Shown: positions 28,732-37,987, numbered from the stretch's first letter. The stretch is DNA of 64,000 nt from Mycobacterium sp. GA-0227b (GCF_001499855.1 NZ_LQIK01000009.1:1-64000), one strand, 5' to 3'. The notes: generated from the letters alone by a model not told the origin. Numbers and translations are program-made.

Positions 28732-30824
28732 TCTCCGGTGCGCTGGACGCGTGATTCGAAATCGCTGTTGAAGGGGCAACCGCCCGTGACGGTGTAGTGC
28801 CCGCGTCCGGTGAGCAGGGTGATCGGATCTTGCGGCGGCTGCGGCAGCGGGTAGCTCAGGCTGATTTCGCGGTGAGCGGGCGCACCGTTCTTGCACTGGG
28901 AGTCCGTCGAGGTGTTGGTCAGCGTCCACTGGTTCTGTTCGAACGCCAGGACTTTGACGTCGTTGGGGTTCAACCAGTAACTCAGGCACCGCTGACCGCT
29001 GCGCAGGCAGTACGTCTGGATGTCGAAACTCACTTCGGCGCTACGGTTTCCGTCGACATACGTGTCGACTTCCTGATAGCGGCCGTGCAAGGACTGCGCT
29101 GGGGACGCGACGCGCGCCGGCTGACTTGCCGGGTCGGCGACCGACGCGCCGGCCTCGGGGTCACCGGTGCGGGTAAAGGTCACCGGCTGGTTACTCGCGC
29201 AGCTTCCGCTGGTCGACCGGAGGACGAATTCGCCCTCCAGGCTTCCGTCGGGCTGAGACTGCAGCGAGAAGACCTCCCAGAGTTCGACCGGCTCGGCGCC
29301 CTGGCACGTGCCCTGTTTCGCGTTGACGGCCTCCCAACGGCCGTCGATCTCGTCGAGCACCAGAGTCGACGTTGTTGTGCGTGAACCGTTGACCTTTGTC
29401 GCCGACGCGACACACCCGCCGTCGCGGCACGCCGATCGGATCACCCATTTCTCGTTGCCGCCCTGCGCGTTCTGATAGGGCTCGCCGTTGGGCTTTGTCG
29501 GCGAGCCGAATTCGACGGCGAACGTCCCGTCGAGAGGTGCATCCGGCGACTGTGCGACGGGTCGGTCGGCGCCGTCGTCGCTGATCACGGTGAGGATGGT
29601 GGCCGCGGCGGCGATGATCAGAATCACGCTGATGGGCACGACGATCGCGGTCCGTCGCCACCAGGGCAGCGACCCGTCTTCGTCGGGTGTCCGGTCCGAA
29701 GGGCCGCCGGGAGGCGGCGTTTCGGCCTGGCTGACCGAATCGGCAGGCGGCGCCTGAGTCGCCGCGTAAGCCTGTTCGTCATGCGCAGCAGGCGCGGCAT
29801 GGGTTGGCGCCCACGCTTTCTTCACATGTTCGGGTGGCCCGGCCTGTGTGGGGGCCGCGGGTGCATCGGCCTGCTGCTCCTGCGGACGAGCTTGGGTCGC
29901 CGCCCAGGCTTGCCCCGCCTGAGCCGTACTGGCAGCTGCGGTGGGCGCGGACGGGGCGGGTCCTGCGGCTGTCGGCGCTGAATGTGGTTGTGCCGGTTGG
30001 GTGGAGACGGCGGGATCGGTGATGGCCTTGCTTGCCGCTTGGGCCAGTTCGACGGTCGTTCCGTAGCGTTCCTCAGGGTCTTTTGCCATACCGGCCGCGA
30101 TCACGGCATCCAACTCCGGCGTCACCTCCGGCCGCGAGATCGACGGTCGCGGTGGCGGAGTCGTCAGGTGACCCGCGATCTGCTGTTCGACGCTGTTGCC
30201 GGGGAAGGGGCGGCTGGACGTGAGGCACTCATACAACACGCACGTCAACGCATAGACGTCCGCGCGGGTGTCGGTTTGGCCGGTGGTGAACCGCTCGGGC
30301 GCCATGTATGGCCATGTGCCGACCACGTTGCCGGTGGCGGTCAACTTGGTGTCGCCCGTCGCACGTGCAATCCCGAAATCGATCAGATACGAGAAATCAT
30401 CTTCGGCGACGAGGATGTTCGAGGGTTTGACGTCGCGATGCACGAGCCCGATTCGATGCGCAGCATGGAGCGCCGAGGCAATCTGGGCGATGATCTTCAC
30501 CGCCCGTTCCGGCTCCAATGGGCCGCGGGCAAGCAGATGTTCGAGATCCTGGCCATCGATCAGCCGCATGTCGACATACAGGCGACCTTCGATCTCGCCG
30601 AAGTTGTGAATCGGCACCACGTGGGGATTGGTCAGCCCTGCGGCCGCGAAAGCCTCGTGCCGGAAGCGCTGTTCGAACACCGGGTCGGCGGCGAGATGCG
30701 CCGGCAGCACCTTCACCGCGACCACACGCTGTGTGGCCGTGTCGAATGCCTTCCAGACCTCGCCCATGCCGCCGCGGCCCAACAACTCGACCAACCGGTA
30801 TCGGCCGAACGGCGCTCCGTCCAC
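28728..30824 (-). CDS. Transmembrane Ser/Thr protein kinase, PknH-like
   Basis: A 698-residue receptor kinase. The kinase domain (~8-275) has GRGGMGEVW, the catalytic lysine in VAVKVLP, HRDVKPSN, IDFGIA and YMAPERF. A ~130-residue Ala/Pro/Gln-rich juxtamembrane stretch follows, then one membrane helix (IVVPISVILIIAAAATILTV). An extracellular part carries two copies of a ~110-residue Cys-containing beta domain (LDGTFAVEF... and LHGRYQEVD...). The GTG at 30824 is preferred because GGGAGG lies 4 bp upstream; the frame stays open to a GTG at 30932. It converges on the cutinase-like gene. Confidence 0.9.
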   Translation of the reverse strand: MDGAPFGRYRLVELLGRGGMGEVWKAFDTATQRVVAVKVLPAHLAADPVFEQRFRHEAFAAAGLTNPHVVPIHNFGEIEGRLYVDMRLIDGQDLEHLLARGPLEPERAVKIIAQIASALHAAHRIGLVHRDVKPSNILVAEDDFSYLIDFGIARATGDTKLTATGNVVGTWPYMAPERFTTGQTDTRADVYALTCVLYECLTSSRPFPGNSVEQQIAGHLTTPPPRPSISRPEVTPELDAVIAAGMAKDPEERYGTTVELAQAASKAITDPAVSTQPAQPHSAPTAAGPAPSAPTAAASTAQAGQAWAATQARPQEQQADAPAAPTQAGPPEHVKKAWAPTHAAPAAHDEQAYAATQAPPADSVSQAETPPPGGPSDRTPDEDGSLPWWRRTAIVVPISVILIIAAAATILTVISDDGADRPVAQSPDAPLDGTFAVEFGSPTKPNGEPYQNAQGGNEKWVIRSACRDGGCVASATKVNGSRTTTSTLVLDEIDGRWEAVNAKQGTCQGAEPVELWEVFSLQSQPDGSLEGEFVLRSTSGSCASNQPVTFTRTGDPEAGASVADPASQPARVASPAQSLHGRYQEVDTYVDGNRSAEVSFDIQTYCLRSGQRCLSYWLNPNDVKVLAFEQNQWTLTNTSTDSQCKNGAPAHREISLSYPLPQPPQDPITLLTGRGHYTVTGGCPFNSDFESRVQRTGD

Positions 30825-31102
30825 TACGCCTCCCGCGGACAGCTGCGTACCAGCGGATTCACAGTCATCACCATAAGCCGGTCGGGGGCTGCTCGTTCGC
30901 TCTTGGAAGGGTTGCTCTACCTGTACACCCACCGCTCAGGCGCCGTGGAAATGCCACGCGCCGCGGGCCAGGTCCGGCGCGCATGGTTCGCATTTGCACC
31001 AAAATTTGCTGTTTTTGCAGTTTTCGGAATGCTCGCAACTTTCGGCTGAAACAATTCGACGATCTGACCACTCGGGGGTCACCAGGTCAAAGGGGACAGT
31101 CG

Positions 31103-31948
31103 ATGAACTCGTCACACCAACCCAAGCCGCGCTCGTCGATCGTTGTCGTGTTGGCCGCCGCTTTTGCCCTTGTCTGCGCGTCGGCGGCGCCGACGGCGCA
31201 GGCGTTCCAGATCCAGAACCATGACCGCATCACCCGCGACGCACTGGCGCCGCTGGGAGTCGACGAAGCCACCATGGGCCAGATCCTCGTCGGCCCACCG
31301 CCGGGCGCCGGCGTGGTAGGCAGCGACGCATTCTTCGCCGACGAGTTCCGCCACATCGACAACGCAAAGGACCCCGCCGACATCTGCGCCAGAACCCAGG
31401 AAGCGTGGAACTTCTTCACTCCGCTCATCCTCAACGGCGCGCAGCCCGCCGGTCCCGGTGGCAGCGACCTCGTCGACGGGCCCGGAGCCCGCGCCGCATT
31501 CGGCGGCCTGGCCCACGCTCTGCAGGACTTCTACTCCCATTCGAACTGGGTCGAGGACAACATCGCCGTCGGCCAGCTCGATCGGATGCCGCCACCGCTG
31601 ATGCCGACATGCGATCCGGCGAGCCTGCCTCCCGGGCTGCACACCGGGTTCTACGCCTTCGGAGGCGACCACCACGACCCGCTCGGCGGCTGCCCGCCCG
31701 GTGGTCCGCCGCCCGGCTTCGTCGAGTGCCACTCGACGCTGAACAAGGACTCGTGGGACACCCCCCGCGGCATGATGCTCGTGCCCGGCACCAATCCGCC
31801 GATCAACAACTACGACCTGGCTGCACGGCTGGCGACGAAGGCCACCGCCGACCTGTACTGGCAGATCCGCAACCTCGTCGTCAGCGATGCCGGAGAGTGC
31901 GCCGCCGCCAACCTCTTCCAGGTCGAGCGACGTCAAGCCTGCTGGTGA
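31103..31948 (+). CDS. Secreted HET-C/zinc phospholipase-like protein
   Basis: A 281-residue exported protein with a signal peptide ending in PTAQAF. The key segment AHALQDFYSHSNWVEDN is the HET-C (NIMA-type) signature shared with zinc-dependent phospholipase C and S1/P1 nuclease folds. Histidines in QNHDRITRDAL, FRHIDNAKD and DHHDPLGG could complete a metal site. The downstream Pro-rich anchor-like gene starts 12 bp later, so the pair is an operon. Whether it is a lipase, nuclease or structural protein cannot be told. Confidence 0.75.
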   Translation: MNSSHQPKPRSSIVVVLAAAFALVCASAAPTAQAFQIQNHDRITRDALAPLGVDEATMGQILVGPPPGAGVVGSDAFFADEFRHIDNAKDPADICARTQEAWNFFTPLILNGAQPAGPGGSDLVDGPGARAAFGGLAHALQDFYSHSNWVEDNIAVGQLDRMPPPLMPTCDPASLPPGLHTGFYAFGGDHHDPLGGCPPGGPPPGFVECHSTLNKDSWDTPRGMMLVPGTNPPINNYDLAARLATKATADLYWQIRNLVVSDAGECAAANLFQVERRQACW

Positions 31949-31960
31949 GAAGAGGTTGAC

Positions 31961-33610
31961 GTGCCTGGCGCAGTCAGTATCCCGCGCGTCCGCCACCTAG
32001 CGGCTGCGCTGGCTTCGGTGGCGGCCGTCGCGTTGATTGCGGCCGGCACCGGTGTGCAACCAGCGCTTGCCCAGCCGGACACGACCGCCCCGACCGAGAC
32101 CGCGTACGCCCCCGCAGAAGAGGCGCCTGCCGAAGTCCCGACCTACGAAGCACCGCCGGCGGTTGAGGCACCGCCTGCGGTTGAAGCACCACCGGCGGTT
32201 GAAGCGCCACCGGCGGTTGAAGCACCACCCGCTGTTGAAGCCCCGCCGGCGGTTGAAGCACCGACGCCCGTGGCACCGGAGCCGCCGCCGGAACCTCAAG
32301 CGCCCCAAGAGCCGACGACGCAAGCCCCAGTCGTCACCGAAGAGACGCAAGCACCGGAGATCGCGACGACGACGGCCGCGCCGAGTCCTACTCCGACGTC
32401 GCAGGCAACACCGACGACGCAGGCGACGACCGAGGTCACGACGGCAGCGACGACACCGTCGGCGTCGGCCACCACGTCGCCGTCCGCGGGCCCGGCAACG
32501 ACGTCGGGAACCCCGACGGTCACGAGTGCACCAGCCGGCCTGGAGCCCGAGACGACGACGGGCACCGCGTCGCCGAGTGAGACGGTGCCCGCGGGGGGAT
32601 CGCAGCAGTCGAGTCCCGAGGAAACCGCTCCCGTCGGCGGAACGACGGATTCGTCGGGGGTAACGCAGTCGCCAAGTGCAGAACTGGCGGCGGGCGTGAC
32701 CGAAACCCCTGAGCCGCAGAGGTCGGAAGCATCCCCGCAGGACATCAAGATCGCGCAGTTGGCTGCCCCCGTCCAGGAAATTCCACCGCCTGCGCCGCCC
32801 GCGGAGATCGACCGCCTCCGGAACCTGGTCGTCCCCGCGGCAGATCCCGGCGCCAACGCCCCGGCGAGCGGTGCCGCTGAGGCGGGCGGTGCGACCGCGC
32901 CGTTGAAAGTGTTGCAATGGCAGCCGGACTGGGTCGAGTACGACCGGTACTTCAGGCCGCTGATCTTCAACCCCTACCCAGAACCGCTGCAGCTGGTCTA
33001 CGAGGTAGCCGGGGTGCCTCGGATCCTGCTCATCCCGCCGCTGGGGCGCATCGTCACCGAAGTGCGCGATCTCGGGTCGTACAACTTCACCGCACTGCGC
33101 CTCAATCCTTTTGGAATTCCGATCGACGTCGCCGTCGGCAACTTCTTCGGCGGTGGCTACTTCCCCGGACCCGGTCTGCCACCTCCACCGCCGCCTCCAC
33201 CCGTGCGGACGCTCACCGATGTCCCGGTCCAGGTCAAGTACACGGACGCGACATACCGGCCGATCGTGGTCCGAAAGATTGTCGACGTCGGCCCTGACCC
33301 GGCCGTCGGCGGTGCGCACAAAGTCCTACTCGACGGCGTCACCCCGGCGTGGGGGGAATGGAAGCAAAACGACAGCGGGGTACCGCAATTCGAGGTGCAC
33401 CAAACTCAGAGCTTCCCGGGTATGGAAGGCCCCGGGGAGGGACCGTTGCCCGGCGATTACGACTTGCAGCTGGTAAGTGATTCCTCGCCCACGGGCCTCA
33501 GTGGCAAGGACATCACGTTGATCGTCGCGGCCGCGCTGGTGGCGGCGCTGGGTCTGGGCGGGATCTTCCTGACGCTGTTCCTGGGTAGACGCCGCCGCAT
33601 CAGGCACTGA
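31961..33610 (+). CDS. Pro/Thr-rich repeat cell-envelope protein
   Basis: A 549-residue exported protein. The signal peptide ends in QPALA. Residues ~60-100 hold six perfect or near-perfect APPAVE repeats, followed by a long Thr/Ser/Pro-rich stretch to ~residue 250 (likely extended and O-mannosylated). A compact C-terminal domain (~300-500) contains a PPPPPPP turn, and a final membrane helix (ITLIVAAALVAALGLGGIFL) ends in basic residues. This is the plan of a membrane-anchored stalk protein reaching through the wall. It is 12 bp behind the HET-C-like gene, with an AGAGG ribosome site at 31951. Confidence 0.8.
   Translation: MPGAVSIPRVRHLAAALASVAAVALIAAGTGVQPALAQPDTTAPTETAYAPAEEAPAEVPTYEAPPAVEAPPAVEAPPAVEAPPAVEAPPAVEAPPAVEAPTPVAPEPPPEPQAPQEPTTQAPVVTEETQAPEIATTTAAPSPTPTSQATPTTQATTEVTTAATTPSASATTSPSAGPATTSGTPTVTSAPAGLEPETTTGTASPSETVPAGGSQQSSPEETAPVGGTTDSSGVTQSPSAELAAGVTETPEPQRSEASPQDIKIAQLAAPVQEIPPPAPPAEIDRLRNLVVPAADPGANAPASGAAEAGGATAPLKVLQWQPDWVEYDRYFRPLIFNPYPEPLQLVYEVAGVPRILLIPPLGRIVTEVRDLGSYNFTALRLNPFGIPIDVAVGNFFGGGYFPGPGLPPPPPPPPVRTLTDVPVQVKYTDATYRPIVVRKIVDVGPDPAVGGAHKVLLDGVTPAWGEWKQNDSGVPQFEVHQTQSFPGMEGPGEGPLPGDYDLQLVSDSSPTGLSGKDITLIVAAALVAALGLGGIFLTLFLGRRRRIRH
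32150..32257 (+). repeat. 18-bp tandem repeat, six copies
   Basis: Six head-to-tail copies of an 18-bp unit (type GCACCGCCGGCGGTTGAA) coding for APPAVE in the wall protein. Copies differ only at synonymous third positions, suggesting selection to keep the peptide while copy number can vary. Confidence 0.9.
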
Positions 33611-33677
33611 GGGAACCGCCGTCGGTAATGCGACGGAAACGCCGCGCATCCGGTGGCCCACCAGGTTTCCTTGACGC

Positions 33678-34160
33678 ATGCGCGTGTCGACGGCCGTCCG
33701 CAAGTGGTCCGCGGGACTGGCGCTGCTCGCCCTCGTCGCCGGCGGCGTCGGCATGGCGGCCGTGATGATCCTCGGAAGTGTCAACGCGCCCGAGCAGGCG
33801 CAGCGGGCGACAACGCCGCGCACGACGTTAGCCCCGCCGCCGGCGAAGGTTCCGACACCGGCGGAGTTCACGGTCAACGTGATCGTCACAGACCGGCAGT
33901 GCCCACCGGAAGCGTCCGCCTGCACCTACAGGTACACGATCGAGCCGAAATACATTGGATTGCACCTGCTTCCGGAGACACCGTTCACCGTCTTCTACGA
34001 AGTCGTCGGCGGCGCGGTACCGCAGAAGGGTGAATTCACCGTCCATAAGGATCAGGCCAAGATCCTCAAAGACGTTGTCCTGGAAGGGCCGCCCAACGCC
34101 CAGCTGAAGGCGACCGTCAGGGGCGTCAACGGTGCTGCGGTGCCTCCGCCGCGCCCATGA
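33678..34160 (+). CDS. Exported hypothetical protein
   Basis: A 160-residue protein with one N-terminal membrane/signal segment (SAGLALLALVAGGVGMAAVMIL). A Thr/Pro/Ala linker precedes a beta-rich domain of ~100 residues with two close cysteines (RQCPPEASACTYRY). The domain may be immunoglobulin-like, by its alternating strands and C-terminal AQLKATVRGVNGAA. No family is recognised. It begins 67 bp after the Pro-rich wall-protein gene on the same strand and may belong to that envelope operon. Confidence 0.7.
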   Translation: MRVSTAVRKWSAGLALLALVAGGVGMAAVMILGSVNAPEQAQRATTPRTTLAPPPAKVPTPAEFTVNVIVTDRQCPPEASACTYRYTIEPKYIGLHLLPETPFTVFYEVVGGAVPQKGEFTVHKDQAKILKDVVLEGPPNAQLKATVRGVNGAAVPPPRP

Positions 34161-34184
34161 AACGGCTTTCGGCTAAGACCCGGG

Positions 34185-35252
34185 TCAGTTGGTCGGCCCG
34201 ACCCCGCGGGCCTGGGGTAGCGGCAGGTCGTTGTAGGTGGCGATACCGGGTGCCGCGGCCACGACCGCCGGTATCGCGTGGATCGGCGGCATTGCGGTCA
34301 TGATGTGCCCGAGCACGAAGAAGTCCTCGATCGACTTGGCGTTCTCGATCATGTCCGGCGGCGGCAGGAACCCGACCTGCATGTTGACCGTCGGCCGGCC
34401 GTCGACCGTGATCTTCCAGCCGTCACCGTCGAGCTGCCAGTCCGGATCGAGGGTCTGACCCTTTTTCCACCGGACGTTGATGTCGACGACGGTCTTCCCG
34501 TTCACCACGCCCTGCCAGCTGGCGTAGACGCCCGCAACATGTCTGGCCGGGATGGTCCACGACGCCATCACGAGATCCTCTGTGGTCTGAGCATATTCGG
34601 AGACACATTTGATCTCGTCGAGCTCGACGCCGATCGAGTCGGCGACCAGTCGCACCGCTTCGGCGAACACCGCGGTGCCGTTGGCGGCCATCGGGGCCAG
34701 GTTCGGGTCGTCGATCGCGGTGCCGAACCCGGTGGGCCGCTCCGTGTCGGGGGAGTCGTAGAGCGTCGTGTCGGCGGATTCGGAGATGGTGACCTTGTCG
34801 ACCCGATCGCAGGCCGTCGACGCCACGATGGCGAGCAATTCGGCGAAGCCGGGGCTGACACCGGAACCGAACAGCGTCGCACCGCCCCGCCGGCACGCCT
34901 CGTCGAGTTTGTCCCGGCCGGCACCGAGGTTGTGGCCGGTGATGAAGGACGCCGACGCCACGACGTTGACGCCGGCCTCGAGGATGCGGACCAGTTCGTC
35001 GACGTCGATCCACATCGGGTTGTAGACCACCGCGTCGGGCTTCAGCGCGAGCAGCGCGTCGACGTCGTCGGTGGCCTGCACGCCGAGCGGTGCGATGCCG
35101 GCGAGCTCACCGGCGTCCCGGCCCACCTTGTCCTTCGACCACGCGTAGAGGCCGACGAGTTCGTAGTTCGGGTTCGTGGCGATCGCCTCGACCGAACTCT
35201 TGCCGACATTGCCGGTGGTCCACTGAACGACGCGATAAGGGGTGTTTGGCAC
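34185..35252 (-). CDS. Dihydrodipicolinate reductase-like NAD(P)H oxidoreductase
   Basis: A 355-residue protein with an N-terminal Rossmann fold (RVVQWTTGNVGKSSVEAI) and a DapB-like C-terminal part with KCVSEYAQT. This family in mycobacteria is annotated as dihydrodipicolinate reductase or amine dehydrogenase-like, but it is not the true DapB. The chosen GTG (35252) gives the VPNTPYRVVQW start. A TetR gene lies divergently with 88 bp between, so it is probably the TetR target. The substrate is unknown. Confidence 0.82.
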   Translation of the reverse strand: MPNTPYRVVQWTTGNVGKSSVEAIATNPNYELVGLYAWSKDKVGRDAGELAGIAPLGVQATDDVDALLALKPDAVVYNPMWIDVDELVRILEAGVNVVASASFITGHNLGAGRDKLDEACRRGGATLFGSGVSPGFAELLAIVASTACDRVDKVTISESADTTLYDSPDTERPTGFGTAIDDPNLAPMAANGTAVFAEAVRLVADSIGVELDEIKCVSEYAQTTEDLVMASWTIPARHVAGVYASWQGVVNGKTVVDINVRWKKGQTLDPDWQLDGDGWKITVDGRPTVNMQVGFLPPPDMIENAKSIEDFFVLGHIMTAMPPIHAIPAVVAAAPGIATYNDLPLPQARGVGPTN

Positions 35253-35290
35253 GCGCACAGCATAGGGAAACGCGACGCGTCGCGAAGGCG

Positions 35291-35311
35291 TTTTTACCGA
35301 CCGGTGAAAAA
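35291..35311. promoter_or_regulatory. Possible TetR operator between divergent genes
   Basis: TTTTTACCG at 35291-35299 faces CCGGTGAAAAA at 35301-35311, an imperfect inverted repeat off by one base. It lies between the oxidoreductase start (35252) and the TetR start (35341), in the only AT-rich patch of the gap. The operator role is inferred from position. Confidence 0.35.
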
Positions 35312-35340
35312 TACGTTCGGCACGCTTTAGGGTGACCGTG

Positions 35341-35997
35341 ATGAGCGGCCGCACCAGAGGTCGTCCACCCCGGATCAGCCGAGACCAGATCGTCGCGGCG
35401 GCGCGCGGCGTGGCGGGCCGAGACCTGACGATGCAGGCGGTGGCCGACGCGCTCGGGGTCAGCCGCAAGGCGTTGCACTACTACGTCGGTGACCGGGAGG
35501 GGCTTCTGACGCTGGTGGTCGCCGACCTGTTCGAACGCGAACTGACCAGCGTTGAGTTGCCGGTCGACGACGATTGGCGTGCGGTGCTGCGCGCGTACAG
35601 CGTCGCGTTCCGCGACGGCCTGGTTCAGGTCGGGGTCGCGACCGATTTCACGCGGTTGCGCGGAATCGGCGCCGCGGCCGCCTTGGCGCTCGCTGACCGG
35701 GTGCTCGACGCGCTGCTCGCCGCCGGCTTCGCGCCCGACGCCGCGCGGTACGCCTTGACCGCGGCGTCCAACATCGCGCAGTCGGCGGCGCACAGCAGCG
35801 TCGCGCAAACCGCGTCGGGGGTGCATCGGCACCGCGCCGACACGTCCGCGGCGCTCGAACACGAACCGCAGGACATCTACCCGGCGCTGCGCACGGTGCT
35901 GGCGTCGGCCGAATCGCAACGCCACGACGCCGAGCATCAATTCGACTTCGAACTGGGCCTGTTGATCGCCGGTCTCGACCGACTTCTGGACGCCTAG
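35341..35997 (+). CDS. TetR family regulator
   Basis: A 218-residue TetR protein. The N-terminal helix-turn-helix is LTMQAVADALGVSRKALHYYVGDREGLL, and the variable C-terminal ligand domain is all-helical. The start could also be the GTG at 35332 or 35338. It is divergent from the DapB-like oxidoreductase and probably represses it and itself. The 3' end overlaps the opposing protease gene by 4 bp. Confidence 0.9.
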   Translation: MSGRTRGRPPRISRDQIVAAARGVAGRDLTMQAVADALGVSRKALHYYVGDREGLLTLVVADLFERELTSVELPVDDDWRAVLRAYSVAFRDGLVQVGVATDFTRLRGIGAAAALALADRVLDALLAAGFAPDAARYALTAASNIAQSAAHSSVAQTASGVHRHRADTSAALEHEPQDIYPALRTVLASAESQRHDAEHQFDFELGLLIAGLDRLLDA

Positions 35998-37010
35998 AGG
36001 GGCGTCAGGATGGCCTTGCCGGTGCGCTCCTGCCCGCTGCGGTCGATCCACGTCAGGTCGATCACGTCACCGGAGTAATGACGGTCCAGCACGTATGTCA
36101 GCGTGGTCGCCGAATCGAGGGGAGTGCCGTCGAGCACGACCAGCACGTCACCGGCGGCCAGTCCGGCTCGGTCGGCGGGCCCGCCGCGCAGCACCTCGGC
36201 GATCTGCACGCCAGGGCCGCGTTGCGCCGAGCGGACGCCGACACCGAGCAACACCGGCGGCCCGATGTGCACCTCGGCGGAGGGGGCGCGGGACCGGATC
36301 TGGTTCGCGACGGGCAGGGCGTCATTGATCGGGATCGCGAAGCCCTCTCCGCCCGGGCCGAACTGGTAGTTCACCGATGCCGCGGTGGTGATTCCGACAA
36401 CCTGTCCGGCGCTATTGACCACGGGTCCACCGGAATCACCCGCGACCACCGGCGCGGCGAACTCGAAAAGCCCGGCGAGTTGGTCCTTGCTGCCGGTCAA
36501 CGTGTCTTCGGCGTTGACAGTGCGGCCGAAGGCGGTGATCTGTCCGACCTCGCGGGTCAGCGGTCCGTTCGTGCCGTTGGCGTTGCCGATCGCCACGACG
36601 GGTTCGCCGGGCACCAGCTGCGCGGAGTCCCCGATCGGTGCGACGGGCAACCCGTTGGCGCCGATCAGTTGCAACACCGCGATGTCGCGCCTGCGGTTGT
36701 AGCCGACCAGCTCGGCGGGATAGGACCGGCCTCCGACGCTCGCGGTGATCCGGTCGGCACCCGACACGACGTGGAAGTTGGTCAGCACGTGGCCAGCCGG
36801 ATCGATCACGAAACCCGCGCCGTTACCGACGGCGCCCTGGTAGTCGATCTCGGTGTCGATGCGCACGACGGCCGGCTCCACCTGCGCCGCCGCGGCGATC
36901 GGGTCGGCGGGGGCCGCCGTGGCGGGGAAAACCGGTATGACCATGGCCAGCGCCGCGGCCAATGCGATCAGTAGCGGCGCGAACGGACGACGGACGGGGA
37001 TTTTGCCCAT
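35994..37010 (-). CDS. Secreted PDZ serine protease, PepA-like
   Basis: A 338-residue trypsin-fold protease with a signal peptide (FAPLLIALAAALAMVIPVFPATAAP). The triad is visible: His in LTNFHVVSG, Asp in NRRRDIAVLQL and Ser in VVAGDSGGPVV. The C-terminal ~95 residues form a PDZ domain (LGVGVRS... AGLAAGDVLVVLDG). The plan and VGYNRRRDIAVLQL-type strings match PepA (Rv0125) more than the membrane-bound MarP or HtrA. The function is probably envelope protein processing. Confidence 0.88.
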   Translation of the reverse strand: MGKIPVRRPFAPLLIALAAALAMVIPVFPATAAPADPIAAAAQVEPAVVRIDTEIDYQGAVGNGAGFVIDPAGHVLTNFHVVSGADRITASVGGRSYPAELVGYNRRRDIAVLQLIGANGLPVAPIGDSAQLVPGEPVVAIGNANGTNGPLTREVGQITAFGRTVNAEDTLTGSKDQLAGLFEFAAPVVAGDSGGPVVNSAGQVVGITTAASVNYQFGPGGEGFAIPINDALPVANQIRSRAPSAEVHIGPPVLLGVGVRSAQRGPGVQIAEVLRGGPADRAGLAAGDVLVVLDGTPLDSATTLTYVLDRHYSGDVIDLTWIDRSGQERTGKAILTPL

Positions 37011-37038
37011 GAACCCATATTGCCCGATGCGCGGGCGG

Positions 37039-37830
37039 CTAATCGTCTACGACGACGCCGCCACGTAGCCGCCTGCGGCGACGGCGGGTCGGCTCAGGTC
37101 GGCGATTGCGCAGCTTGCCGTCGGTTTGCTCGGCTTCTTCAGTGGCGGTCGAGGCGGGTTCCTGGGCGTCGGAGTCGGGCTCCTCAGCGACGGTCTTGTC
37201 CTCGTCGTCCGCGTCGGCGTCGGGCTTCTCAGACGCTGAGGCGTCCTCGTGCTCGGCGTCCTCGGACGCTTCGACCCCGGCTTCTTCGGCCTTGGCCTCT
37301 TCCGCCTCTTTCTCCTCACCAGCTTCCTCGGCGTCCTTATCGGCGCGCTTGCCCCGGCCGCGCCGCTTCTTCGGCGCCTTGACCTTGAGAGGTTTCGGCG
37401 GCGGTGGCGGCATCTCGGCGACCCAGGCCAGGTAGAACGCGAAGACGCCGAGCAGCGCGATCGCCGCGGCGGCCCCGTATATGCCGAACAACCACCGGCC
37501 CGCGTCGTCGAGCGACAGCCAGATCTCGCTGATCGCCGCGCCGAGGATCAGGACGCCCGCCAACACGTGCAACACGATGGACCAGGTCCGCAGCCTCAGC
37601 GCCAGCAGCGGTGTGCCGAACTCCGGCCTGCGGGTGCGCAGCAGCGTGAAGACCACCGGCAGCGCCGCGAGCCCGATCAGCGCGCCGACCACAATGCGCA
37701 TCGCGGTGCCCAATGTGTGGGGGATGTCGCCCGATAACTCATACCAGCGAGGCAGGACGAAGAAGAAGTACAGAACACCGGCCACGACGGTGAACGATGC
37801 GTGCCAGATCACCGCGACGGTGCGGCTCAT
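37039..37830 (-). CDS. lucA: LucA-like four-helix membrane protein with acidic tail
   Basis: A 263-residue protein. Four membrane helices span ~5-150 (VAVIWHASFTVVAGVLYFFF first). A basic KKRRGRGKR stretch follows, then a ~90-residue Glu/Ala/Asp-rich tail and a basic end. The position next to tRNA-Ser, the SRP RNA and aspC is that of Rv3723, LucA, which stabilises Mce1/Mce4 fatty-acid and cholesterol import in M. tuberculosis. The ATG at 37830 has a very strong TAGGAGGAGT site directly upstream. The orthology rests on synteny and architecture. Confidence 0.75.
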   Translation of the reverse strand: MSRTVAVIWHASFTVVAGVLYFFFVLPRWYELSGDIPHTLGTAMRIVVGALIGLAALPVVFTLLRTRRPEFGTPLLALRLRTWSIVLHVLAGVLILGAAISEIWLSLDDAGRWLFGIYGAAAAIALLGVFAFYLAWVAEMPPPPPKPLKVKAPKKRRGRGKRADKDAEEAGEEKEAEEAKAEEAGVEASEDAEHEDASASEKPDADADDEDKTVAEEPDSDAQEPASTATEEAEQTDGKLRNRRPEPTRRRRRRLRGGVVVDD

Positions 37831-37901
37831 ACTCCTCCTAGACATTTGGTTGGACGGGGTGCGACCGGGCGAGGCCTGCAGATCGCACCCCGTGCCGAGT
37901 G

Positions 37902-37987
37902 CGGAGGATGCGGGATTTGAACCCGCGAGGGCTATTAACCCAACCCGCGTTCCAGGCGAGCGCCATAGGCCACTAGGCGAATCCTCC
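37902..37987 (-). tRNA. tRNA-Ser(GGA)
   Basis: An 86-nt class II tRNA on the minus strand. The acceptor stem GGAGGAT/ATCCTCC is a perfect 7 bp, with discriminator G and no encoded CCA. The anticodon loop is CTGGAAC, giving GGA (reads UCC/UCU). A long variable arm (TTGGGTTAATAGCCCTCG region) and GTTCAAATC T-loop are present. Confidence 0.94.

Noticed and set aside
32150..32257. CRISPR-like regularly spaced repeats
   Set aside because: The 18-bp units are head to tail with no spacers and are in-frame codons of a wall protein.
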